From Pseudomonas fluorescens (GTDB lineage Bacteria; Pseudomonadota; Gammaproteobacteria; Pseudomonadales; Pseudomonadaceae): a stretch of 64,000 bases of DNA. The notes beneath the pieces were generated by a model. The model did not search any database, had not been told where the DNA came from, and saw only the letters and a program-made list of their open reading frames with translations. This document shows positions 45,444 to 53,785 of the stretch, piece by piece. Positions within the stretch are counted from its first letter, which is position 1, and the number at the start of each line of letters is the position of its first letter. A program made the translations under genes and the position numbers. Location: positions 179,403 through 243,402 of the forward strand of contig NZ_LVEJ01000018.1 in NCBI RefSeq assembly GCF_001648775.1, given 5' to 3'.

Positions 45444-45615
45444 GCAAAGACTCCTGAGTTCAAGCGCAAGCGAAGGCTACTATGCTCCGAGGGTGTAGTC
45501 ATTGTTCGAATGCACTACTTAATGGTTTCTTTATTGAACACGGTAACTTTGGGACAAACGCGCCTGAAGATTTCCGACCCTGGGTCGATACATTGCTCAA
45601 GACAGGAGAACCTTC

Positions 45616-46002
45616 ATGCGATTCGTACCCATTGCCGCCCTTGCCCTCAGCGTCCTCGCCGTCACGGGCTGCACCCGTTGGTCGATGAACCATCATTTGA
45701 ACAACGCCTACAGCGCCTATGATCGCGGCAATTGCGAGCAGGTCATGCTCGAACTGTCCAAGGTCGAACGCGCCAGCCGTGCCCGCCCGTATGTGTGGCC
45801 GGAAGTGTCGATGATGCGCGGGCAGTGCCTGGAACGACAGAAAATGTTTGTCGATGCGGCGCAGACCTATCAGTTCATCATCGCCTCATACCCGAACAGC
45901 GAATACGCTTTCCGCGCCCGCGCCCGCCTGGAAACCTTGCAGAGCCTGGGTCACTACCCGACGCGCAGCGCCGCCGCCGTGGTCAAGCCGACGCGCTTCT
46001 GA
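45616..46002 (+). CDS. Small TPR-like outer-membrane lipoprotein
   Basis: 128 residues. Lipoprotein signal MRFVPIAALALSVLAVTGC with lipidated C19 (lipobox AVTGC). Residue +2 is T, so the outer membrane is expected. The mature part is two or three helix pairs resembling TPR units (AYSAYDRGNCEQVMLELSKV and DAAQTYQFIIASYPNSEYAF). The ribosome-binding site is AGGAGA. It is in the core block after pykA and may assist envelope assembly; the target is not known. Confidence 0.82.
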   Translation: MRFVPIAALALSVLAVTGCTRWSMNHHLNNAYSAYDRGNCEQVMLELSKVERASRARPYVWPEVSMMRGQCLERQKMFVDAAQTYQFIIASYPNSEYAFRARARLETLQSLGHYPTRSAAAVVKPTRF

Positions 46003-46160
46003 TGACAGTTGTCATACAAAATCTGGCCGGTTGTACAGGCTGAGCTATAGTCGAATGATCCGGGTTTAGAGCAGTGTTTCTAATCCGGGGCAACACCTGC
46101 GACTGGCAAGTGGTCACGTGACAGCGAGGTAGCGACTGTCACACCGGAAGCGGGGAGAGC

Positions 46161-46595
46161 GTGCCGGCGATACCGGCGCGTTCCGAAGCAAAGGTGCGGC
46201 TCTGTGATGGAGCCTTGCATGGCGAACTGCGCATCATGTTTACCGACCGCCGAATCGAACGGCACCAGTTGCCGTATTTCCTCAGGGTGTTCAACAGCGT
46301 CACCGACAAGCCCATCGGCTTTCTCGGCAACGTGTCCGCAGACGGGCTGATGCTGATCAGTCAGTTGCCGATGATGACCGGCGTGGATTTCCATTTGCGC
46401 TTGAAGATCCCCTGCGGCGACGGCTGCCAGCAGGTAATCGACCTGACAGCGTGCTGCCTGTGGTGCCACGAAGACGCGACCCCCCTGCATTACGACGCCG
46501 GCTTCAGCCTGCTGCGCCCGCCGCCGGAATATGGGCAGCTGGTTGAGGCGTTGCGTCAGTATTTCAGTTTTCAGCCGTTGCCGGCGTCGGCCTGA
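46161..46595 (+). CDS. PilZ domain protein (c-di-GMP receptor)
   Basis: 144 residues from a GTG at 46161 behind GCGGGGAGAGC. The PilZ motif pair is complete: RRIER (RxxxR) and, 24 residues later, NVSADG (D/NxSxxG). So it should bind cyclic di-GMP. It lies in the same neighbourhood as the membrane diguanylate cyclase. No output domain is fused, so it acts as a stand-alone adaptor. A Cys pair (TACCLWCHED) may be structural. Confidence 0.85.
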   Translation: MPAIPARSEAKVRLCDGALHGELRIMFTDRRIERHQLPYFLRVFNSVTDKPIGFLGNVSADGLMLISQLPMMTGVDFHLRLKIPCGDGCQQVIDLTACCLWCHEDATPLHYDAGFSLLRPPPEYGQLVEALRQYFSFQPLPASA

Positions 46596-46761
46596 TTTTC
46601 CCCCGCAGCCCGAGCAAAGGATCGCAGCCTGGCGGCTACTACCGGGTGTACACACCCACACCCACGTCCGATTTGGAGTTGCCGAAGACTGCGATCTCTT
46701 TGCGCTTCAGGCGCTAAGCGCGATCACTCCTGATTCGCTGGAACCCGTTACCGTTTGTCGG

Positions 46762-46781
46762 GACTGTCAGATTTTACAGGT
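46762..46781. promoter_or_regulatory. Degenerate lux-box-like palindrome before the Ig-like gene
   Basis: GACTGTCAGATTTTACAGGT matches the perfect element at 38679 in 16 of 20 bases and keeps CT-N12-AG. It lies 62 bp before the ATG at 46844, the same distance as for TcB. A -10-like CTGTAGACAT lies about 20 bp downstream. Confidence 0.65.
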
Positions 46782-46843
46782 GTCAGTAGTGCTGCCGTGC
46801 CTGTAGACATTGTGTAAACGACGAACCACGGAAGATCGCTACC

Positions 46844-49800
46844 ATGGCTGACATTACTGTAAGGGTATTGGAAAAACCGGATATCAACGATCTTGAAGAT
46901 GTTCCGCTGCTGCCAAGAGAAAGTATTGGGGGTAAGCCCGACGGACCGGTGTTCAGATTTAGAGACGAGATAATGCTGGGCAGCTCCATAACGAAGCTTA
47001 CCTTTTACATTCCTCAAAGTGATGGCACTCATCCGGTCTGGATCGATTATCACTGTGGTTCTTATTACAGCAGAGTGGTAGATGCCAGGTTATTCAAAGC
47101 GTTGGATTGGCACACCATCGAGATTTCCGGACTCGTTGGCGAGGGCGGCGCAAGGTTTGATGCCAGGTGGCGGTACTACGGGCAAGATTCTGAGTGGACA
47201 TCCCAGCATGCGCAAATGTGGCCTGAAGCCACGTTTGATTCGAGGTTAATCATTGCTGATGGGGAGTTAAGGGGAACCGCCCGTGGTCAGCATATTATTA
47301 CCGTAGTGCGTCCGGGGTCTGCCACGGCACTGACCGAAACAGTGACTGCCACGAGCGGCAATACCTGGACAGCCAAATTGCTGCCCAACGTTGAGTCAGG
47401 CGACTTCCTTATTGAGGAAAACTATCCAGGAGTGCGTGGCAGATACACTCAGACCAGGCACTTCACAATCTTGAACGCTCCCGTTATTACCTCTCCAGTC
47501 GCCGGGGGTCATGTAAAGGAGCAAAGGCCCGTAGTCTCTGGCGATGGAAAGCCCAATGCGACAGTCAGGATCTATCAAGAGAACTCTGGCGTCACTCTTT
47601 ACGGCGAAGTACTGGTCCCGCCAAACGGCCATTGGTCAACACCTGTGCGCGTGGAGCTGCCAGAGGGATCCTTCACGTTCACAGCGCAGCAGACTTTTGG
47701 CACTACCTTGTCTCTTTGGGCGAAAGGCGTAACCGTTACTGCCAGCAATCGTCCTGTCATAAGTCCTGAGCCAATCTTTCAGGAAACAAATTTCAAGCTG
47801 TCTGGAAGCCAAAGCGAGGCGGGAGCCACGGTTCAGGTGTTCCGTGATTTGACTCAAGACATGGTCGGGGAAAGTTGGCCGTTGACGGGTGAGAACTGGG
47901 AGGCGGCCGTCAACGTCCCGCCAGGACCTGTGTCACTGGTCGCCATCACTGTCGTTCCAGGATTGCAGTCCAGGCGCAGTGTGCCCCGTGCGTTCAAAAT
48001 TCGCCCTCCCAAGTTGATCGGCATCCAGGTCGAAGTTTTGGCCGATGATTCGATCAGGTTCTCAGGCACCGCCTACCCGGGTGCGACAGTTGTGATCACT
48101 GTCCTTGAGTCGTCAGTCGAGTCGCCTGCGGAGGTTGAGGCAATTGACGGTACTTGGGTTACCACGGCTAAGGGTTGGCCCTCCGGTATTTACAAACTCA
48201 AGGCTATTCAAAAGGTTTCTGATAACGCCAATGGCTGGATCGAGTCAACGCATGGGGAAGAGGATGAGTTGTCTCAACCCATCATACTGAACGTGAGCGA
48301 AGTCACCTCCACCACCACCTATCAACCCATTGTCAGTGGTAAAGGCGTTGACGGTGCCAAAGTTGAGTTATTGATACCCGGAGGCGTGGCGTCGCACTTT
48401 CCCGATGCAACCGTCAGTGAAGGCCTGTGGTCGAGCACTGCGAAGACTGAAGTGGGTCCGTTGAAGGACTACGTACTGCACATTCGCCAATGCCACGACG
48501 AGTTGGGCTGTTCCAAGTGGTTTGAGCACATAGTCAACGTTCCGCCATTAGCCCCCGGTCTGAACGACCCGGTTGAAGCCGGCATGTCACCCAAGCTCTG
48601 TGGTACTTGCTGGCCGGGGGCAAAGGTCTACATCCGGTACAGCGACGACAACGAGGTTGCACACGCGGCGAAGGTCACTGGTAGCACGTGGTCCTTCCAG
48701 CGGGCAAAGCCATTTGCCCCGAATGTGCTGCATACCGTAACCGTGACCCAAGTGGTCGGCGTGCAAACCTCCGACGCCGCGTCTAAAACCTTCACTGTCA
48801 AACAGCCGATGTTCACGCCGGTTATCACACAGCCGGGAGCGGGCGAAAAGGTGGGGCGCGAGGTCGTCGTCGAGGGTACTAACGGTATGAAGGGCGCTAC
48901 GTTGCAGTTAACGAACGCTCAATTCACGGAGGAAATAGGGCTGCCGTTTCTGGTGGGACAGAATGGCGAATGGGCGGTGAAACTCAGCGATCTGCCTTTT
49001 GGTCCATTCACGGTCTATGCGGTGCAAACACTTAATCAAATTCCCTCCGAGAAAAGTGAACTGCGAAGCTTCCAGGTCGTGCTGTTACCACCTCAATTTA
49101 CCGCGCCGTCGCCCGATGGCAAGTTGCCGCGTAATGGCATCCTTAAAGGGCGGGGCATGCCGTTCGGGCGGGTCGATATCTGGCTGACGGGCGGTGAAGA
49201 GCCCTGGTTGAAAAATATACCGGTGGATGAGTACGGTGACTGGGAGTGGGGAGTGGATTTGCCATTGGGCCACAACACGATGCGGGCTCGGCAGTATTTC
49301 GATTTTGCTGGCAAACCCTATGAGTCTGAAGACACCCAGGACTTGATGTTTGACGTAGTTCCGGCAGCGCCTTTCATCGAGACGCCACTCTTGCAGGAAC
49401 ACGTCGGACGGAGGGTGGTGGTGTCGGGCTTCGGTGTACCAGGCGATACCATTAGCGTGGAGTTGGGGAACGACATGCAAAGCACCGTGGTGCTTGAGGA
49501 TCGCACCTGGTCGGTCGGTGTCAGCCCTGGTCTGGACGATGGCAACATGACTTTGATCGTGAGGGCAAAACTGGGCGACTTCGAGTCAGACGCCACACGA
49601 CGCGATGTCGTGACGGGTACGTACTTGCCCGTCATCAATAAGCCGGCAGCAGGTCGCTCGATCAGCGAGCCGGTGGTCTTTGCCGGCATGGGCGAGGAAG
49701 GTAGCGGGCAGGTCGCAGCCTGGTTCAATCCGGAGATTAAATTGACGCCTGCGTTGACTATCGAAAAAGGCCAGTGGCGTGGCATCTCCGATACGTCCTC

Positions 49801-49918
49801 GAGGCCGGGTGGCAACTGGTGCCGCTTCAGGCAGACGATCACTCCAGGGGCAAAGTTGTCCGACTGGGGCTTGAGTGCACGTTTCGAAGTGCTGTCCGAG
49901 CCTTCGAAAAAAACCTGA
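46844..49918 (+). CDS. Large tandem Ig-like domain protein associated with the Tc locus
   Basis: 1024 residues. About 135 N-terminal residues form a unique beta-rich domain (HPVWIDYHCGSYYSRVVDAR). From about residue 210 there are nine or so Ig-like units of 80-95 residues, each with a P-x-I/F lead, a V(V/L)SG-type strand and a GATVxV-type strand: APVITSPVAGGHVKEQRPVV, TPVITQPGAGEKVGREVVVE, APFIETPLLQEHVGRRVVVS, LPVINKPAAGRSISEPVVFA. No signal peptide or anchor is seen, as is usual for Tc components. GC is lower than in neighbours over the first kilobase, suggesting recent transfer. It shares the lux-box-like operator with the toxin genes. Function unknown; a toxin accessory or receptor-binding role is inference. 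Confidence 0.85.
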   Translation: MADITVRVLEKPDINDLEDVPLLPRESIGGKPDGPVFRFRDEIMLGSSITKLTFYIPQSDGTHPVWIDYHCGSYYSRVVDARLFKALDWHTIEISGLVGEGGARFDARWRYYGQDSEWTSQHAQMWPEATFDSRLIIADGELRGTARGQHIITVVRPGSATALTETVTATSGNTWTAKLLPNVESGDFLIEENYPGVRGRYTQTRHFTILNAPVITSPVAGGHVKEQRPVVSGDGKPNATVRIYQENSGVTLYGEVLVPPNGHWSTPVRVELPEGSFTFTAQQTFGTTLSLWAKGVTVTASNRPVISPEPIFQETNFKLSGSQSEAGATVQVFRDLTQDMVGESWPLTGENWEAAVNVPPGPVSLVAITVVPGLQSRRSVPRAFKIRPPKLIGIQVEVLADDSIRFSGTAYPGATVVITVLESSVESPAEVEAIDGTWVTTAKGWPSGIYKLKAIQKVSDNANGWIESTHGEEDELSQPIILNVSEVTSTTTYQPIVSGKGVDGAKVELLIPGGVASHFPDATVSEGLWSSTAKTEVGPLKDYVLHIRQCHDELGCSKWFEHIVNVPPLAPGLNDPVEAGMSPKLCGTCWPGAKVYIRYSDDNEVAHAAKVTGSTWSFQRAKPFAPNVLHTVTVTQVVGVQTSDAASKTFTVKQPMFTPVITQPGAGEKVGREVVVEGTNGMKGATLQLTNAQFTEEIGLPFLVGQNGEWAVKLSDLPFGPFTVYAVQTLNQIPSEKSELRSFQVVLLPPQFTAPSPDGKLPRNGILKGRGMPFGRVDIWLTGGEEPWLKNIPVDEYGDWEWGVDLPLGHNTMRARQYFDFAGKPYESEDTQDLMFDVVPAAPFIETPLLQEHVGRRVVVSGFGVPGDTISVELGNDMQSTVVLEDRTWSVGVSPGLDDGNMTLIVRAKLGDFESDATRRDVVTGTYLPVINKPAAGRSISEPVVFAGMGEEGSGQVAAWFNPEIKLTPALTIEKGQWRGISDTSSRPGGNWCRFRQTITPGAKLSDWGLSARFEVLSEPSKKT

Positions 49919-49947
49919 GCTGCAGAATGCCGATGAACGGTCATTAA

Positions 49948-49967
49948 ACCTGTCAGATCTGACAGTA
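49948..49967. promoter_or_regulatory. Lux-box-like palindrome upstream of TcA
   Basis: ACCTGTCAGATCTGACAGTA carries the same 16-bp core CTGTCAGATCTGACAG as the site before TcB and 18 of 20 bases overall. It lies 101 bp before the TcA ATG and just after the Ig-like gene's stop. Confidence 0.8.
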
Positions 49968-50068
49968 GACGTTAATGACCATCTGGCGCTCAATTCTCTT
50001 GAATGAATACGCGACCTGTAGCAATCGACAGGCCGCGCGTGCCCGGTCTCGCCCTAAGGAATCTGATC

Positions 50069-53000
50069 ATGGCTGATTTACGCCGTCCCGGTTTGCAGCT
50101 GTACACGCAGTTGTTTACCGAAGAGGCAACTGTCCAGAACACCGGATTGCAAAATCTCAAAGCATACCTGGAAGACGGAGGTTCGATTTTTCCTCTGGTG
50201 GAGATGGGCGTACCGGGTATGGTCAGCAAACATGAGATTAGCGTCGAGGAGGCTCAGCGGTTTTTGCACCGGGCCAACAGCATGGCCACTTATTTGAGCC
50301 GCCAGTTCATCGAACGCGAGTTGCACGCTGGCAGCGGTACACAGACGTCGTCGTCAGGGCTGTTGTCGATGGTGCCTGGCCCCAGGTATGAGGACCTGTT
50401 CTTTACCCCATTCGACAGTATGTGTTTGCCAGAGGCTTTGGAGTCGCTCGCCTCACCAGTGGCCTATCTGATTGACCTGCTGCGCTGGGTCCGCGACCGG
50501 ATCGAACCTTATCGTCAGGGACAAGAGTCTCCACCGGAAAAGTACGAACTGCATACTCGCCGCCGCGATCTGATGGGGTTGTCGGTCGATTTCAATGCGG
50601 TGTATCAGTCGGTGTCTTCGGTGGACATCATCGTCTCGGTGCTTGAAACCTTCATCGCTACCCATCCGGGAACACGCGGATTGACTGCAAATGCCTCGAT
50701 CGAAGACGCGTTGATTAACGCTCGTTATCCCAATGGCCTGCCGTACTACCAACATTGGGTCACGATTGACGGTGTCGCGCAGCTCAATGATCTGTCGGTA
50801 GGTGATTTTGCGCACAAAGTGGATAAAGGCTACCCGTACTTTTTGTCAGCGGCTGCCTGGACGGAAAACGCCGAGCGTGCGTTGGCACATGCCTCGCGAT
50901 TGGGGCCTTATCAGCGCGCGTTGTTAACGGAGCCTGCCGCAAACTTCAACAAGTTAAACGATTTTTATCAGGATAACTACGGCGTGGAAGAACTTCCCGC
51001 AGGTAACCTTTATCAGGTCCCGTTCTTCGCCGAACACACAAAACTCGATGCACCCTCGATCGAACGATTGTTGTCGATCCACGAGTTCGCCCCGGTGCGT
51101 TCCGCCAATGTGACGTACAAGGAGGAGGATACCGGGCACGCGGAAAGCGCACGCTCCGGTTCGGTTTACATCAATGCCCACTCGCACCCCGGCATACACA
51201 TCAATAAACCGGATATAGCCCCTGCTTTTATGCATCGGCTATCAGTATTACCCAAAGATGAAAAGGGGTTTCCCAGTTTTGACCGGATGAACCGGATGGT
51301 GCGCCTGTGCAACTGGCTGGCATTGCCCAGTGATCAGGTAGACGCCTTGCTGGTTGCCGCAACCCGGGCTGAAGAACGCGGCGGTTTGGCTGAAGGCGCA
51401 TGGTGGATAACCAACAACGGTGTACATGCTCTCGGACTGTTCCAGACCTTGCGCGAACGTTACAACTGTTCAGCCGTGGACTTCGCGGCGTTCATCGATC
51501 AGTTGGGGATTTACGGGCGCGGCGAAGCGTTGTCGCCATTCGATCAGATATTCAACAACCAGGGGAGCTTTCGCGAGCCGCTGAAACTGGATGACGGAAT
51601 TTTTCCGGTGACACCTGCACCCGGTGAGGTCAACTTGACGATCAACCAGTTGTGCAATGGCCTGGGGATCGACATCCAGACCTATCAGTACCTGGCAGTG
51701 CAAGTGGCCAGCGCGCACAACGCCAGCGGCACGTTCACCCGCTGTTTGCCCATCATTTCCAGTTTTTATCGACTAGTCAGGTTGCCAAGGTTGCTCAACC
51801 TCACACCGGTTGAAGGTGTGTTGATGCTGTTGCAATTGGGTGGCAAGGAATGGCTGGACGGTGTGGCGGGCCCTCCGGCTATCAACGCTGGCCAAAGCAC
51901 CGCGCCCGATATTTTGCAGATCATCACCGCTCTGCTGGCGTGCGTGCAGTGGTGCGAGCAAAGCGAGCTGCCAGTGTTGTGGATGTTGCAACACGCGGCA
52001 GACCCGCAACCTGCGCGCGAAGCCAGCGAGCAGGATCGGCAGTTGTTCGATCAGATACGCAATCTGCTGCCAACGGCACAGTTCTCCAACGCGGGTGTGT
52101 TGATGGCCGGTCTGCCGCGTGCCGGTGCGGCCGACTGGCTGGACTTCCTGTCCGCCGAGGCCGATGGCATGCCGGCTGTGGTTGATGCCGGCGGTCTGGT
52201 GCTGGCACCCGTCGGGACGCCGGAGGATTACCTGATTGAAACCCGCAGAAGGCTCGAATGGTCGGTCGATAATGCTCTTGGCGTTGTCGAGGCGGACTCG
52301 CGCACGGCCATGGTCGACATTCTGCTGAGCGTGCTTCTGGACGCCAGAGATGCGCAAGAGTCGCTGGTCAAGCAAACGCTGGCGGTCTATGCCGGGGTCG
52401 AGGTGGAACAGGCGATACCCGTACTGAATTGGGCCAACGCGACGGTTTACCGGTTATTGCAAGAGGTGAGCGCACGTGTCGATTCCAGCATCGAGCCATC
52501 AGCTCGCCGAGGTGAAGCGAAGCCTGATCCATTGCTCGGTCTGCTGGCCGACGTACGGCGCCGCAGCGAGGTCGTGTCGACGCTGGGTTTAAGTGCCGTG
52601 CTATTGCAGGAGTACCTGGATTACGGCTACGACGCCTGGATGGGGCAGAGCGACAAATACGTAATGTCGATGCAAACGCTTTATCACCTGACAACGCTGA
52701 CTCGGGCGTTCGGCTTGAGCACGCAACCGGCGCAGAAACTGCTCGACTACCTGCGCGCGGTGCATCTTGTTGAAGCCAGGGGACCAGACGCGCAGCGCCT
52801 GTTGCAACTGGCGGCTGCCACCCGACTTGCCGCGTTTTTCGGCTGGAGCGTGCAGGAGGTGCGAGAGTGCGTCGAGCGCATGGACACCCCGGCAGCGATT
52901 CTCACAGACCTGACCCAACTGGCTCTGTTGATGCGCGTGCGTGAACTGTCGATGGATACGGGCATGGATGCACTGACGATTTTCCTGATCGGCAATTTGC

Positions 53001-53746
53001 CTGAACAGGTGGAAAGGGTGGTCTACGCCGAGGCCGCCGAACTGGCCTTGCTCAGTGAGTCCGTCGCGCGTGCCCCCATCGTTCAACTGCCAGCCGATCT
53101 GCGGCAACTGGTAACCACGACGTGCACCGTGGATAAAAGCGAAATTGTCGCCGGATCCACAGAAAAAGCCGTCTACACGGTCACGCTCAAAGACGCTAAC
53201 GGAAATTTCCTGAGCGGTGTCAAAGTGCATTTTCGCGCAAGCCTGGGCCACATCGAAACGGGCAATACCCAGCCCGACGGCACATTCACAGCCACCTATA
53301 CCCCCGGTAAGGAAATGGGCATGGACACGCCTGTGTACTGGCTGGATTTGTTTGAGCCGCAGAACGCTCCTGCGATCAACCTGACTTGCGATTTCGAGAG
53401 TCTGGAGTTTGTCGCTGCACTGATGTCGCCGGTGCCATCGGAAATCGTGGCGAGCGGCCAGGAGGTCGAGCTCTACGTGCCACTCATGGATAGATACACA
53501 AACCTTGGAAAAAATGAATGGGTGAACTGGACGGTTGAAGGGGGGCAGGAAGGCGAAAGCGCACTGATCCGCCCAAGTCGAGCGCTGACCAATCAGGAAG
53601 GGCTGGCGCGGACTTTTGTTTCCAGCGTGACGGGCGGCGAATTCACATTCATCGTGACCTGGGAGAGTACAAGTACCGATAAAAGTCTGTTGTTCGATGC
53701 CATTACGTTCAAGGGAAGTGGGACGCCGCAAAGGAACATCCCCTGA
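50069..53746 (+). CDS. TcA-type toxin component, N-terminal part (VRP1 family), with Big-like C-terminus
   Basis: 1225 residues from the ATG at 50069, behind TAAGGAATCTGATC; an ATG at 50003 lacks a ribosome-binding site. The N-terminal half contains the VRP1/SpvA-type region with LPEALESLASPVAYLIDLLR and a helical shell region. From about residue 1010 to the end it switches to Big-1-like beta domains (TTCTVDKSEIVAGSTEKAVY and VKVHFRASLGHIETGNTQPD). TcA proteins form the pentameric injection channel and shell; here the protein is split, as in TccA/TccB-type toxins. The next gene supplies the channel and TcB-binding half. The Big-like appendage may be a receptor-binding graft. Confidence 0.88.
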   Translation: MADLRRPGLQLYTQLFTEEATVQNTGLQNLKAYLEDGGSIFPLVEMGVPGMVSKHEISVEEAQRFLHRANSMATYLSRQFIERELHAGSGTQTSSSGLLSMVPGPRYEDLFFTPFDSMCLPEALESLASPVAYLIDLLRWVRDRIEPYRQGQESPPEKYELHTRRRDLMGLSVDFNAVYQSVSSVDIIVSVLETFIATHPGTRGLTANASIEDALINARYPNGLPYYQHWVTIDGVAQLNDLSVGDFAHKVDKGYPYFLSAAAWTENAERALAHASRLGPYQRALLTEPAANFNKLNDFYQDNYGVEELPAGNLYQVPFFAEHTKLDAPSIERLLSIHEFAPVRSANVTYKEEDTGHAESARSGSVYINAHSHPGIHINKPDIAPAFMHRLSVLPKDEKGFPSFDRMNRMVRLCNWLALPSDQVDALLVAATRAEERGGLAEGAWWITNNGVHALGLFQTLRERYNCSAVDFAAFIDQLGIYGRGEALSPFDQIFNNQGSFREPLKLDDGIFPVTPAPGEVNLTINQLCNGLGIDIQTYQYLAVQVASAHNASGTFTRCLPIISSFYRLVRLPRLLNLTPVEGVLMLLQLGGKEWLDGVAGPPAINAGQSTAPDILQIITALLACVQWCEQSELPVLWMLQHAADPQPAREASEQDRQLFDQIRNLLPTAQFSNAGVLMAGLPRAGAADWLDFLSAEADGMPAVVDAGGLVLAPVGTPEDYLIETRRRLEWSVDNALGVVEADSRTAMVDILLSVLLDARDAQESLVKQTLAVYAGVEVEQAIPVLNWANATVYRLLQEVSARVDSSIEPSARRGEAKPDPLLGLLADVRRRSEVVSTLGLSAVLLQEYLDYGYDAWMGQSDKYVMSMQTLYHLTTLTRAFGLSTQPAQKLLDYLRAVHLVEARGPDAQRLLQLAAATRLAAFFGWSVQEVRECVERMDTPAAILTDLTQLALLMRVRELSMDTGMDALTIFLIGNLPEQVERVVYAEAAELALLSESVARAPIVQLPADLRQLVTTTCTVDKSEIVAGSTEKAVYTVTLKDANGNFLSGVKVHFRASLGHIETGNTQPDGTFTATYTPGKEMGMDTPVYWLDLFEPQNAPAINLTCDFESLEFVAALMSPVPSEIVASGQEVELYVPLMDRYTNLGKNEWVNWTVEGGQEGESALIRPSRALTNQEGLARTFVSSVTGGEFTFIVTWESTSTDKSLLFDAITFKGSGTPQRNIP

Positions 53747-53785
53747 CCAGCGTTTATTCCGCAATTTTTCCAAGGAGCACGGATC

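Noticed and set aside
53747..53785. The TcA split as a frameshift or pseudogene
   Set aside because: The two genes are separated by 39 bp with a good ribosome-binding site, the first ends in a complete Big-like domain, and split TcA proteins (TccA/TccB) are known.
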